64,000 nt of DNA, from positions 930,001-994,000 of the forward strand of contig NZ_OY726395.1 in assembly GCF_963378085.1 (NCBI RefSeq). The letters are read 5' to 3'. Positions 36,063-43,122 of this stretch are shown piece by piece. Origin of the DNA: Mycolicibacterium sp. MU0050 (GTDB lineage: Bacteria > Actinomycetota > Actinomycetes > Mycobacteriales > Mycobacteriaceae). The notes beneath the pieces are model-generated. The model was not told the DNA's origin. It saw only the letters and a program-made list of their open reading frames with translations, and did not search any database. Both the position numbers and the translations under genes were made by a program. Every line of letters begins with the position of its first letter. The stretch's first letter is position 1.

Positions 36063-36254
36063 GTCGCTGGACGGTGAAGCTTGGCGGAATGTTGTCGTCG
36101 CAGTGGCAGGATTGTGCGCCTACGGGGCCGTGGGCCTAGTTTCGCAACGCAATTGCCTGCTCCGTAGGTCGCTGTCTGATGCCCCAGAGTCAGACGCCTC
36201 CGGCTTTATTCGTCCGACGCGTCGGCGGCATCTGCCTGGAAAGTCGGGGACAAC

Positions 36255-36290
36255 GAAATGCGGGGCGGCCGGCGGGCCGCCCCGCATTTC
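36255..36290 (-). terminator. Hairpin terminator after small secreted protein 2
   Basis: A 15-bp perfect stem (GAAATGCGGGGCGGC and complement) with a 6-nt loop, starting 37 nt after the stop of the gene at 36327. In the minus-strand direction an A/T-containing end (CATTTC/GAAATG) borders it. Confidence 0.82.
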
Positions 36291-36326
36291 AGCGGTGACT
36301 GTTGAATGGTTTTGTCGTGCAGGCAG

Positions 36327-36647
36327 TTAGCGCCGCCCAACTATGGGCCCTAGCGGCAAAGATCCCGGTGACTGGCCCGGTGTAATGCCCGGGCTGCGAG
36401 ACGGACGCGGGTTCAGCGAGTTGAGGTAGGGGTGGTTGACCTCGGTGTTGAAACGTTGCTTGTCGCGCTTGTCGACCTTCTCGGTGTTGTTCTGCAGCCG
36501 GGGGAATTCCTGGGGCCCGGCGCTGATCGAGATGGTGCTGTCGGTGGTGGCGTTGAGGGCCGGGGTCGCAACCGCGGGGGCCGCCAAACCGACTGTGAGA
36601 GCGGCCAGTCCGCTGGTGAGCACCGTGCTGAGCAGAATCTTCTTCAT
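36327..36647 (-). CDS. Small secreted protein 2 of the tandem family
   Basis: It has 106 residues from the ATG at 36647 (MKKILLSTVLTSGLAALTVG). Signal peptide to about PAVATP, then the family block GPQEFPRLQNNTEKVDKRDK plus QRFNTEVNHP, then the tail YLNSLNPRPSRSPGITPG ending PIVGRR. The highly basic/acidic block and Pro-rich tail suggest a cell-surface or secreted peptide. It is flanked by its own promoter and terminator. Function not recognised. Confidence 0.82.
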   Translation of the reverse strand: MKKILLSTVLTSGLAALTVGLAAPAVATPALNATTDSTISISAGPQEFPRLQNNTEKVDKRDKQRFNTEVNHPYLNSLNPRPSRSPGITPGQSPGSLPLGPIVGRR

Positions 36648-36702
36648 TGGATTTCCTGCCTCTTCTTCCGTTCCGTCTATGGCTGACGGTGGAGCATTTT
36701 TG

Positions 36703-36758
36703 CTTCTGCACACTGGAACTGGGAGGTGGAGGGTTTTCTTCCCGGTGATTCCAAGGTT
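36703..36758 (-). promoter_or_regulatory. Conserved 56-bp promoter element of secreted gene 2
   Basis: Minus strand: GGAAG (36742-36738), 18 nt, GTT (36719-36717), 70 nt before the ATG. Gap-free alignment with the elements of genes 1 and 4, including TGTGCAG downstream of GTTCCA. Confidence 0.65.
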
Positions 36759-36909
36759 CTCGACGGATCGCTGAAGTTGGCGGGATCTTGTCGCCACGGT
36801 GGCAGTTTTAAAGGGGCTGCGGCGGTACTCGCGATCGTGTGCCTGGCCCCAGGGACTGAGGACTCGAGGCGCTCGTGGATCTCCCCGGTTACGCCCGCTG
36901 GACAAAGTA

Positions 36910-36933
36910 CGGGGCGCCCGTCTGGGCGCCCCG
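36910..36933 (-). terminator. Hairpin terminator after small secreted protein 3
   Basis: A 10-bp perfect GC stem (CGGGGCGCCC / GGGCGCCCCG) with a GTCT loop, about 40 nt after the stop of the gene at 36974. Confidence 0.75.
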
Positions 36934-36973
36934 CAACGAAATGTGTTGATGCTCAGTCAAGTAGTGCCGTGGG

Positions 36974-37282
36974 TCACCGTCGTCCCACGATCGGACCACC
37001 CGGCACCGAGCCCGGCGTCACCCCCTGCTTGCCGATCGATTCCGGGATCAGCGAGTTGTAGTAGGGGTGGTTCACCTCGGTGTTGAAACGCTGCTTGTCG
37101 CGCTTGTCGACCTTTTCGGTGTTGTTCTGAATTCGGGGGAATTCTTGTTGCTCGGCGACCAGGAATCCGCCGCTCTCGGCGGGGCCCTCGACCAATGCTG
37201 CGGCGACGGCCGGCGCGGCCAGGCCGATGGTCAGCGCGGCTACGCCTGCGACCACGGCCGACCTGAATAATGACTTCTTCAT
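36974..37282 (-). CDS. Small secreted protein 3 of the tandem family
   Basis: It has 102 residues from the ATG at 37282 (MKKSLFRSAVVAGVAALTIG). After the signal peptide (about 30 residues) comes a variable part (ALVEGPAESGGFLVAE), then the family block QQEFPRIQNNTEKVDKRDK plus QRFNTEVNHP, and the tail YYNSLIPESIGKQGVTPG ending PIVGRR. Protein block conserved, flanks divergent, so selection appears to act on the block. Its promoter keeps GGAAG-N18-GTT but has drifted elsewhere. Confidence 0.82.
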   Translation of the reverse strand: MKKSLFRSAVVAGVAALTIGLAAPAVAAALVEGPAESGGFLVAEQQEFPRIQNNTEKVDKRDKQRFNTEVNHPYYNSLIPESIGKQGVTPGSVPGGPIVGRR

Positions 37283-37363
37283 TGTGTTCTCACCCTCTTC
37301 TTCTTTTGTGCCTCTGCTCTCCGCCCATTCAGCGGGGAGAAATATTCGTAGTCTGTTTCTTGC

Positions 37364-37389
37364 AACGCTTTTTCGGTGGGAATTCTTCC
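37364..37389 (-). promoter_or_regulatory. Promoter element of secreted gene 3 (degenerate copy)
   Basis: Minus strand: GGAAG (37389-37385), exactly 18 nt, GTT (37366-37364), 82 nt before the ATG. Although the rest of the 56-bp element has diverged, these two boxes and their spacing persist. Confidence 0.55.
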
Positions 37390-37509
37390 CGGTCTGTCGG
37401 TCTAGACGATTTCGGCGATATTTTGGTGCAAAATGGCAGCACAAAAATTCCAGAGATTCCTGGAGGATCCCGAATCCGGCCTGAACGTATTGCTATACAG
37501 TCAGTTTCA

Positions 37510-37523
37510 TGACAGCGCTGTCA
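37510..37523. repeat. 14-bp perfect palindrome at the end of secreted gene 4
   Basis: TGACAGCGCTGTCA overlaps the stop codon of the gene at 37521-37838. It may be a short terminator stem or an operator; no T-run follows on either strand. Confidence 0.4.
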
Positions 37524-37838
37524 GCGCAGGCCGATAACCGGGCCAATCGAAACCCGACTGGGCAATTGGCCGGGAATTACGCTGGAATTTCCACTGGGCC
37601 GCGGGATCAGGGAATCGTTGTATGGGTGTTTGGCGATTCCGAAACTGCCGTACGGATGGCGGTCATCCTTTTCGTAATTGTGCGGGTCGGCCGGGGCCTT
37701 GGGGCCGTTGAGCATGACGCTGTCGCCGGGCTGCGGCGGTGCAGTCCAAGACGGTGCGGCGCTGGCCGGGGCGGCCATGCCGATGGTCACAGCGGCCAGT
37801 CCACCGGCGAGTGCTGAACTCAGCAGAATCTTTTTCAT
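37521..37838 (-). CDS. Small secreted protein 4, divergent member of the tandem family
   Basis: It has 105 residues from the ATG at 37838 (MKKILLSSALAGGLAAVTIG). Signal peptide and C-terminal tail (SLIPRPSGNSSVIPGQLP, then GPVIGLR) match the family, but the central block is replaced by PADPHNYEKDDRHPYGSFG. Its 56-bp promoter is one of the three best-conserved copies, so regulation is shared although the mature core differs. Function not recognised. Confidence 0.8.
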   Translation of the reverse strand: MKKILLSSALAGGLAAVTIGMAAPASAAPSWTAPPQPGDSVMLNGPKAPADPHNYEKDDRHPYGSFGIAKHPYNDSLIPRPSGNSSVIPGQLPSRVSIGPVIGLR

Positions 37839-37893
37839 CGCATCTCCACCTCTTCTTCAATTCCGTCTGCGCTCCGCCGGCGGAGGACTTCGT

Positions 37894-37949
37894 GATCTGC
37901 ACAGTGGAACCAGGTCGTGGAGGGTTTTCTTCCTGGTGATTCGAAGGTT
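37894..37949 (-). promoter_or_regulatory. Conserved 56-bp promoter element of secreted gene 4
   Basis: Minus strand: GGAAG (37933-37929), 18 nt, GTT (37910-37908), 70 nt before the ATG. Same length and boxes as at 36007-36062 and 36703-36758. Confidence 0.65.
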
Positions 37950-38025
37950 GGCTGCATGTTGTCGGTGAGCTGGCAGAAACTTGCGGAAAACGGAGCGTTA
38001 ACAGCCCGTTGTGGTACCAACAGGC

Positions 38026-38712
38026 ATGCGGCTCCTGCCTGCCTTCGGTGTGATGGCCCTCTTGGCCGGGTGCGGCGCGCCGGTCGGACCGGACGGCGGC
38101 GCGGCGACGTCATCGACTCATGCCGCGGCGACCGACGGTGAGGCGGCCGTCGTCGACCCCGATCGCGTCAAGCGCGTTCGCAAGGATCTCCCGGCTGGGT
38201 ACGAGGTCGGGGATGTCTCCGACGTCACCTCACCGGCGACGTTCTGGGGCATGCGCCCGGGTTGGGAGGCCGAGCCGGCCCGGTGTGCGGAACTGGTGAA
38301 CGCCGCCGACGGCGGCATCGCTCGAGGGCTTGCAAGTTCCGGCGACGGCGGTCAACTCTATGTCGTCATCGCGGCGGCGCCGGGCGGCCGCCGGGTGGCG
38401 CCGGAGCCCGTTCTGATGGCCGGGTGCGGGGAGTGGGCAGCGTCGTTCGGGCGTTCGGTCGCCGCCGTCACGCAGGCGCCCGCCGCGCCGATCGACGGGG
38501 CCGACGGGACCGTCGCGATGGCCGTGTCGATTCGCACGCTGGTCGAGTCCGGGACCGAAACAGCCTCCGAGGCCCACACCTACATCGCATACGTGGACGC
38601 GGCCGTCATCTCGGCCACTCTCATCGTGGACCCGGGGTCGCCGCATCCTCCGTTGGCGCCGGACTACGCGGCGGATCTGTTGGCCAAAACGGTCGCCGCT
38701 GCGCGCGGTTAG
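38026..38712 (+). CDS. Lipoprotein, DUF5642-like, copy 1
   Basis: It has 228 residues from the ATG at 38026 (MRLLPAFGVMALLAGCG). Lipobox LLAG-C at residues 14-18 predicts lipidation and anchoring outside the membrane. After a Gly/Ala/Ser linker the domain begins VDPDRVKRVRKDLPAGYEV and contains two Cys (ARCAEL, AGCGEW). It resembles the next gene in length, layout (CAEL/CAEF) and the C-terminal stretch AADLLAKTVAAARG. It corresponds in position to Rv0999. Function unknown. Confidence 0.78.
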   Translation: MRLLPAFGVMALLAGCGAPVGPDGGAATSSTHAAATDGEAAVVDPDRVKRVRKDLPAGYEVGDVSDVTSPATFWGMRPGWEAEPARCAELVNAADGGIARGLASSGDGGQLYVVIAAAPGGRRVAPEPVLMAGCGEWAASFGRSVAAVTQAPAAPIDGADGTVAMAVSIRTLVESGTETASEAHTYIAYVDAAVISATLIVDPGSPHPPLAPDYAADLLAKTVAAARG

Positions 38713-38740
38713 CGGGCGCGGATGGGTAGATTGACGCCCG

Positions 38741-39403
38741 ATGTCCATACATAGGGTGCAGGTTGCGGTGTTGGGTGTGGCGCTGCTGGCAGGTTGTGCC
38801 GGCGCGGAGGAGGCCGGGACTGCCGACCCGGTCGACATCGCCAAGATCGGCCAGGTCAAGTCGACCTTCGGGCCGGAGTTCGAGGTGACTGAGAAGTCCT
38901 CGGGCCTGGACCCGAAGATGCTGGAGAACCAGAAACCTCCGGAAGGGGTGAAGTTCGAGCCGGCCGCGTGCGCGGAGTTCGCGAGCATGCAGACGCTGCC
39001 GGCCGACCTCAAAGGCAATATGTCGGCGGTCATCGCCGAGGGTGCCGGCAATCGGCTGGTGGCCATCGCCTTGGAAACCTCGCAACAGGTCCCGCTGAAC
39101 GACCCCACCGATGAATGTGCGAAGTTTTCCTATGCCGCGGGCGCGACGCGGGGCACCATCGAATCCGTGCCCGCGCCGCCGGTCGACGGGGTTCGGACAA
39201 TGGGCGTGCACCGGGTGGTGCAGGCCGCCATCGACGGCAAGGTGCAGACCGGGGAGGTCTACAGCTACGTGGCGCAGTTCGGCGATTATCAGGTCATCGT
39301 CACTGCCAACCCGCTGGTGGTTCCGGACCAGCCTCCGGCGCCGGTGGACATCAAGCGCGCCGAGGCCCTGCTGGTCGACGCCGTCGCCGCGATTCGCGGC
39401 TAG
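38741..39403 (+). CDS. Lipoprotein, DUF5642-like, copy 2
   Basis: It has 220 residues. Signal with lipobox ALLAG-C (residues 14-19). The domain has VKSTFGPEFEVTEKSSGLD, ACAEFASMQTLPAD, DECAKFSYAAG, VVQAAIDGKVQTGEVYSYVA and ends AEALLVDAVAAIRG. Paralogous to the gene 28 nt upstream and probably co-transcribed. Located just before the Fur/Zur-type box. Function unknown. Confidence 0.78.
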   Translation: MSIHRVQVAVLGVALLAGCAGAEEAGTADPVDIAKIGQVKSTFGPEFEVTEKSSGLDPKMLENQKPPEGVKFEPAACAEFASMQTLPADLKGNMSAVIAEGAGNRLVAIALETSQQVPLNDPTDECAKFSYAAGATRGTIESVPAPPVDGVRTMGVHRVVQAAIDGKVQTGEVYSYVAQFGDYQVIVTANPLVVPDQPPAPVDIKRAEALLVDAVAAIRG

Positions 39404-39577
39404 TCCCACTGCTGACGCGCCTGCATCGAGAGATGCTGTGGCGATGTCGTTTTCGCGCTCGCCCGTCCTCTGAGCTCGTCCCTCGTCCTTTGGCCCGGCC
39501 GCCCCGCGCGGTGACTCGGCGGTGCTCGCCGCGTGCGGCCCGGCCGCCGGTTGCCTGATTGGCAAAGCTGGCCGTTC

Positions 39578-39608
39578 CATATTGATAATGATTGTCATTA
39601 TCAATATG
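39578..39608 (+). promoter_or_regulatory. Fur-family (Zur/FurB-type) metal-response box
   Basis: A perfect 14-3-14 inverted repeat (CATATTGATAATGA, TTG, then its complement). The core TGATAATGATTGTCATTATCA has the Fur/Zur family pattern. It lies 47 nt before the GTG of the His-rich protein. In mycobacteria FurB (Zur) represses zinc-uptake genes through such AT-rich boxes, so low-zinc induction is predicted. Confidence 0.8.
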
Positions 39609-39655
39609 TTCGCTCCTCGAAGTGTGCGGAACGAGGAATAGGTGAGGTCGGCGCG

Positions 39656-41110
39656 GTGGGTAGAGCTTGGGGGCGGGTCGGGGTCCTTTCATCGACGGTG
39701 GTGCTCGTAGGTGCCTACGGCGCGATCGGTTCGCCACGCGATCCGGCGGTGGAGGCGCTGATTGCGGTCGCTGCCCCTCGGGAGGTCGCGGCTGCGGACA
39801 CCCCTTTGGCCCTCGTTAGTCAGCACCGCCGGTTGTCGTCGGGCCCCGGGGACAGCGACGACGGCAGCAAGCGTCGCGGCGGCGACAAGGTGGACCGCCC
39901 TGCGGCTCGCGGTACGGAGCCCGCTCGGGAGGCGGCCGACCGAACTGACTCGGACGGGGAGGGCTCTGTGCGCAGGTTTGAGCGCAGCGAGCGTCGTGCC
40001 CCGGAAATTCGCGGTGGCCAGGGCCGCGACCCGCAGCGCACATTCGGCGAGCGACGAAACGTCAAGGATCGCGAGTGGTCCCGAGGTGGGGACGACCGCG
40101 GGCCGGACGCGGCCACTGGTGCTGAGGGCATCGCCGCGGTCCGCGGTCACCGGATCCGTGGGCTCGTGGGAGTTCATCGCGACGACGACGCCCACGACCA
40201 CGGCCACGAGCATGACGGCGAGTTGGGGGACGACGGCGAGCTTGAACATGACGACGAACCTGGCGCCGGGGGTGGTGATGGGCACGATCACGACCACGGT
40301 GGCGACGACCGCGACCACGACGGTGACGGGCACGATCACGACGACGATGGCGACGGGCACGACCACGATCACGATCACGATCACGACGGTGATGGGCACG
40401 ATCACGGCGACGGTGGTGATGGCGACGGGCACGATCATGACCACGGCGGCGGGGGCCACGACCATGACCATGGCGGCGGTGGTCACAATCATGACCACGG
40501 TGGCGGGGGCCACAATCATGACCATGGCGGCGGTGGTCACAATCATGACCACGGTGGCGGGGGCCACGACCACAGCCATGGCCACGCCGGTAAAGGGCTC
40601 GAGCACGGGCACGACCACGCGCACGGACACGGGTTTGCAGCGCTACTGGGCGGTCACGCTCATGACCACGTTCATGCGGCGGCGTTCTCCGACCATGACC
40701 ACGGTGCGCCGGGGCATGACCACAGCCATGGCCACGACGACGCGGCGCACGACCACGACCATGCGGCGCACGGCCACGATGCCGACCACGACCACGACCA
40801 CATGCACGGCCCCGGCGGCGCCGATGGTCACGATCACACCGCCGACCACGGCCACGACCACGACCATGACCACGCCCATGACCATGATTACGACCATGGC
40901 CACGAGCACGGCGGTGCCGAGAAGGTGGTCGACGATCCGGAGGCGCGACCCGCCGGCGCGGAGACGCCATGGGCTTCGCCGTTGTTGTGGACAGTCCTCA
41001 TCGCTGCGCTCGGCGCCCTGGTCTTGGGCGGTCGCTGCCTCGTCGGCGCGCTGGCGGGCAACGCCGAGATCGCGCGGCGTTGGCAACGCCTGCGGAACAG
41101 GACGAAGTAG
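39656..41110 (+). CDS. His/Asp-rich metal-binding membrane-anchored protein
   Basis: It has 484 residues from the GTG at 39656, with AGGTGAGG 8 nt upstream. An N-terminal hydrophobic segment (about 8-28) suggests export. A basic, disordered region follows (to about 170). Residues about 174-418 contain roughly seventy His in HD/HG alternation (HDHDHGGGGHNHDH repeats). A C-terminal membrane helix (about 440-466) and a short basic tail (NAEIARRWQRLRNRTK) give a sortase-free anchor. The design resembles extracellular zinc/nickel scavengers. The upstream Fur/Zur box supports a role in metal supply. No family recognised. Confidence 0.78.
   Translation: MGRAWGRVGVLSSTVVLVGAYGAIGSPRDPAVEALIAVAAPREVAAADTPLALVSQHRRLSSGPGDSDDGSKRRGGDKVDRPAARGTEPAREAADRTDSDGEGSVRRFERSERRAPEIRGGQGRDPQRTFGERRNVKDREWSRGGDDRGPDAATGAEGIAAVRGHRIRGLVGVHRDDDAHDHGHEHDGELGDDGELEHDDEPGAGGGDGHDHDHGGDDRDHDGDGHDHDDDGDGHDHDHDHDHDGDGHDHGDGGDGDGHDHDHGGGGHDHDHGGGGHNHDHGGGGHNHDHGGGGHNHDHGGGGHDHSHGHAGKGLEHGHDHAHGHGFAALLGGHAHDHVHAAAFSDHDHGAPGHDHSHGHDDAAHDHDHAAHGHDADHDHDHMHGPGGADGHDHTADHGHDHDHDHAHDHDYDHGHEHGGAEKVVDDPEARPAGAETPWASPLLWTVLIAALGALVLGGRCLVGALAGNAEIARRWQRLRNRTK
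40445..40579 (+). repeat. Five 27-bp units coding for GGGGHxHxH
   Basis: Five adjacent 27-nt units encode GGGGHDHDH, GGGGHNHDH three times and GGGGHDHSH. Near-identical DNA units suggest recent slippage expansion within the metal-binding domain. Confidence 0.85.
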
Positions 41111-41121
41111 CCCGTCGGCGT

Positions 41122-41718
41122 CTAACGCACGCCCCGTGGGCGGAACTGGATGCTGATCCGCGGTCCGACAGGCCGGGCAGTTTTGGGGATGGCGTGCTCC
41201 CAGGTGCGCTGACACGAGCCGCCCATCACCAGGAGGTCGCCGTGCCCGTGCTTGATCCGCAGGGAACGCCCGCCGCCGCGCGGACGTAACGCGAAGGTGC
41301 GGGCGGCGCCGAGGCTCACGATGGCCACCATGGTGTCCTCGGAGCTGCCGCGGCCAAAGGTGTCGCCGTGCCAGGCGACGCTGTCGTTGCCGTCGCGGTA
41401 TAGGCACAGGCCCGCCGTGGTGAACGGTTCACCGAGTTCACCGGCGTAGATGTCGTTGAGCCGACGGCGTAACTGGCTGAGGGCGATATGCGGCGCCGGC
41501 TTGTCGACCAGGTCGTGGTAGCTCAGCAGCCGTGGCACGTCCAAGGCGCGGTCGTACATCTGTCGGCGTTCGGCCCGCCACGGGATGGTGGACAGCAGTT
41601 CGCCGAACAACTCGTCGGGGGCGTCGAACCAACCGGCGCGAACGTCGATCCACGCCCCGTGAGCCAGCCGTCGTCGCTCGGCGTGGTCGAACAGGCCTCC
41701 CTGTACCGCCACTGTCAC
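41122..41718 (-). CDS. alkB: AlkB-like 2-oxoglutarate/Fe(II) dioxygenase
   Basis: It has 198 residues from the GTG at 41718 (MTVAVQGGLFDHAERRRLA). It removes alkyl lesions from DNA/RNA bases by oxidative demethylation. Seen: VAWHGDTFGRG with the HxD iron ligands, GDLLVMGGSCQRTWEHAIP with the distal His, and PRISIQFRPRG with the 2-oxoglutarate Arg. Corresponds to Rv1000c. It is convergent with the His-rich gene (11 bp between stops) and follows soxR on the minus strand. Confidence 0.88.
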   Translation of the reverse strand: MTVAVQGGLFDHAERRRLAHGAWIDVRAGWFDAPDELFGELLSTIPWRAERRQMYDRALDVPRLLSYHDLVDKPAPHIALSQLRRRLNDIYAGELGEPFTTAGLCLYRDGNDSVAWHGDTFGRGSSEDTMVAIVSLGAARTFALRPRGGGRSLRIKHGHGDLLVMGGSCQRTWEHAIPKTARPVGPRISIQFRPRGVR

Positions 41719-41747
41719 GCAACGCAGTCTATCGCACACACGTTCGA

Positions 41748-42179
41748 TCAGAGGCGAACCGGGCCCGGGCCTTTTTCGGACAGCATGTCGTCGGGGTTGG
41801 ACAGGGTGCAGCTCTTGAGGCTGAGGCAACCGCAGCCGATGCAATCGGCAAGGTTGTCGCGCAGGCGCTGCAGATGCAGGATGCGGTCGTCCAGGTCTTG
41901 GCGCCATCCGGCGGACAGTCGGGCCCAGTCCCGGCTGCTTGGCACGCGGTCGCTGGGCAAGGTGGACAGGGCCTGTCGGACGCGCGCCAGCGGAATGCCG
42001 AGGCGCTGGGACATCCGGATGAACGCAACCCGGCGCAGGGTGTCGCGGGTGTAGCGGCGCTGGTTGCCCGAGGTGCGCCGAGAGGCGATCAGCCCCTCGC
42101 GTTCGTAGAAATGCAGTGCCGAAATCGCCACGCCCGCGCGAGCCGCGAGTCCTCCGGGCGTCAGCTCCTGGGTGCCCAT
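41748..42179 (-). CDS. soxR: Redox-sensing MerR-family regulator SoxR
   Basis: It has 143 residues from the ATG at 42179 (MGTQELTPGGLAARAGVAIS). N-terminal MerR HTH: GLAARAGVAISALHFYEREGL, GNQRRYTRDTLRRV. A dimerisation helix follows, then the 2Fe-2S cluster motif CIGCGCLSLKSC with all four Cys. It senses redox-active compounds. A consensus SoxR operator lies 3 bp upstream of its start, implying autoregulation; alkB is the next gene downstream on this strand. Confidence 0.93.
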   Translation of the reverse strand: MGTQELTPGGLAARAGVAISALHFYEREGLIASRRTSGNQRRYTRDTLRRVAFIRMSQRLGIPLARVRQALSTLPSDRVPSSRDWARLSAGWRQDLDDRILHLQRLRDNLADCIGCGCLSLKSCTLSNPDDMLSEKGPGPVRL

Positions 42180-42182
42180 ATC

Positions 42183-42200
42183 TCTCAACGATAGTTGAGG
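42183..42200. promoter_or_regulatory. SoxR operator
   Basis: TCTCAACGATAGTTGAGG matches the SoxR dyad CCTCAAs-N4-sTTGAGG at 17 of 18 positions. It starts 3 bp upstream of the soxR ATG, so it could control soxR itself; the methyltransferase gene ends 20 bp away. Confidence 0.82.
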
Positions 42201-42220
42201 TTGGTTTCAGCGCCCAGGGT

Positions 42221-43000
42221 TCACGGCATCGGTTCGGCCGCGATGACGTAGTCGTCGCCGTGACACAGGCCATCCTCGCGCTCGCACAGCGCAAGCGCTC
42301 GCCCGCGGAGGTCGTCGATGTAGCTGTGCATCGCGGTGCCCAGTTCGTTCGACGAGAAGCGCGCCAGGCGGTTGAGGCACATGTCCAATTGGCTGTGGAT
42401 GTACCGCTCGCGGTAGCGGATTGGGAAGCGCCGGCTGTCCACCATGCGAAACCCGGCCAGGCCCAACTGGCGCAGCATCCAGTCCAGCGGGTACTCCCGG
42501 TACGGTCGCTCGCCCGCGAGCAAAAGGCACGCATCACGAACGCGACCGATCTCCCAAATGATCCGGCCGCTGGGGGTTTCGGGCTCGAACTGCACGTAAG
42601 GTTCCAGGCCGATGACATAGAGCCTGCCGCGTTCGGCAACCAGGGGCCGCAGCCGCTCGAACACGCGGTCCTGCCAATACGGCGCAAATCCCTCGATGGC
42701 CCCGACCAGATAGTCGACGAGCACAGTGTCGAAGGTCTCCCCGGTCAGCAGGCTGTCGTTGATCCAGTTGCCCACCAGGAGGCGATCCTGCGGACGGATT
42801 TCGCTGTGCAGGGCGCCGCGGATGGTGTCGGACATGCCGTGGGCGGCGGTGATCGCGGTCCAGCGCTCGGTGGGCAACGTCAGAATCCACTCCAGCGATT
42901 TCACGCCGGTGCCCGCGTCCAGCAGGCTGCCCCACGGCCGATCTCCCTGAAGTTCTTCGACATAGGTGAACAGCGACGAGATCTTGGACGTGTTCGCCAC
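42221..43000 (-). CDS. Class I SAM-dependent methyltransferase-like protein
   Basis: It has 259 residues from the GTG at 43000, after CGGAG. The SAM-binding loop is SLLDAGTGVKSLEW; FDTVLVDYLVGAI is the motif-II/III region; FERLRPLVAERGRLYVIGLEP is the post-core strand. The C-terminal half (SGRIIWEIGRVRDACLLLAG, GLAGFRMVDSRRFPIRYRER) is not assignable. No named family. A Fur-like box lies 88 bp upstream between it and arcA, so metal control is possible but unproven. Confidence 0.7.
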   Translation of the reverse strand: MANTSKISSLFTYVEELQGDRPWGSLLDAGTGVKSLEWILTLPTERWTAITAAHGMSDTIRGALHSEIRPQDRLLVGNWINDSLLTGETFDTVLVDYLVGAIEGFAPYWQDRVFERLRPLVAERGRLYVIGLEPYVQFEPETPSGRIIWEIGRVRDACLLLAGERPYREYPLDWMLRQLGLAGFRMVDSRRFPIRYRERYIHSQLDMCLNRLARFSSNELGTAMHSYIDDLRGRALALCEREDGLCHGDDYVIAAEPMP

Positions 43001-43087
43001 CAGTGGACTCCGTTTCGTCTCGACGTCGCTGGACTTCGGCCGCCCCCGGCGACGCGCGAGGTCGATGGTAGCGACGAAAATCCATTA

Positions 43088-43107
43088 TTGAAAATCATTG
43101 TCGGTAA
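43088..43107. promoter_or_regulatory. Second Fur/Zur-like box between methyltransferase and arcA genes
   Basis: TTGAAAATCATTGTCGGTAA aligns to the box at 39578 over TTGA-AAT-ATTGTC with two differences in the first 15 bases. It is less symmetric. It ends 15 nt before the arcA GTG and lies 88 bp before the methyltransferase GTG. Confidence 0.5.
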
Positions 43108-43122
43108 GGCGACGCGGAGGGC

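Noticed and set aside
39689..40630. A Val/Ile/Met-rich minus-strand frame that looks like a membrane protein
   Set aside because: It is the antisense of the GAC/CAC (Asp/His) repeats; the plus frame has a signal, a membrane anchor, a ribosome site and a regulatory box.
40261..40911. Possible CRISPR-like array
   Set aside because: The repeated units are contiguous codon repeats of HD/GGGGH type, with no unique spacers of constant length.
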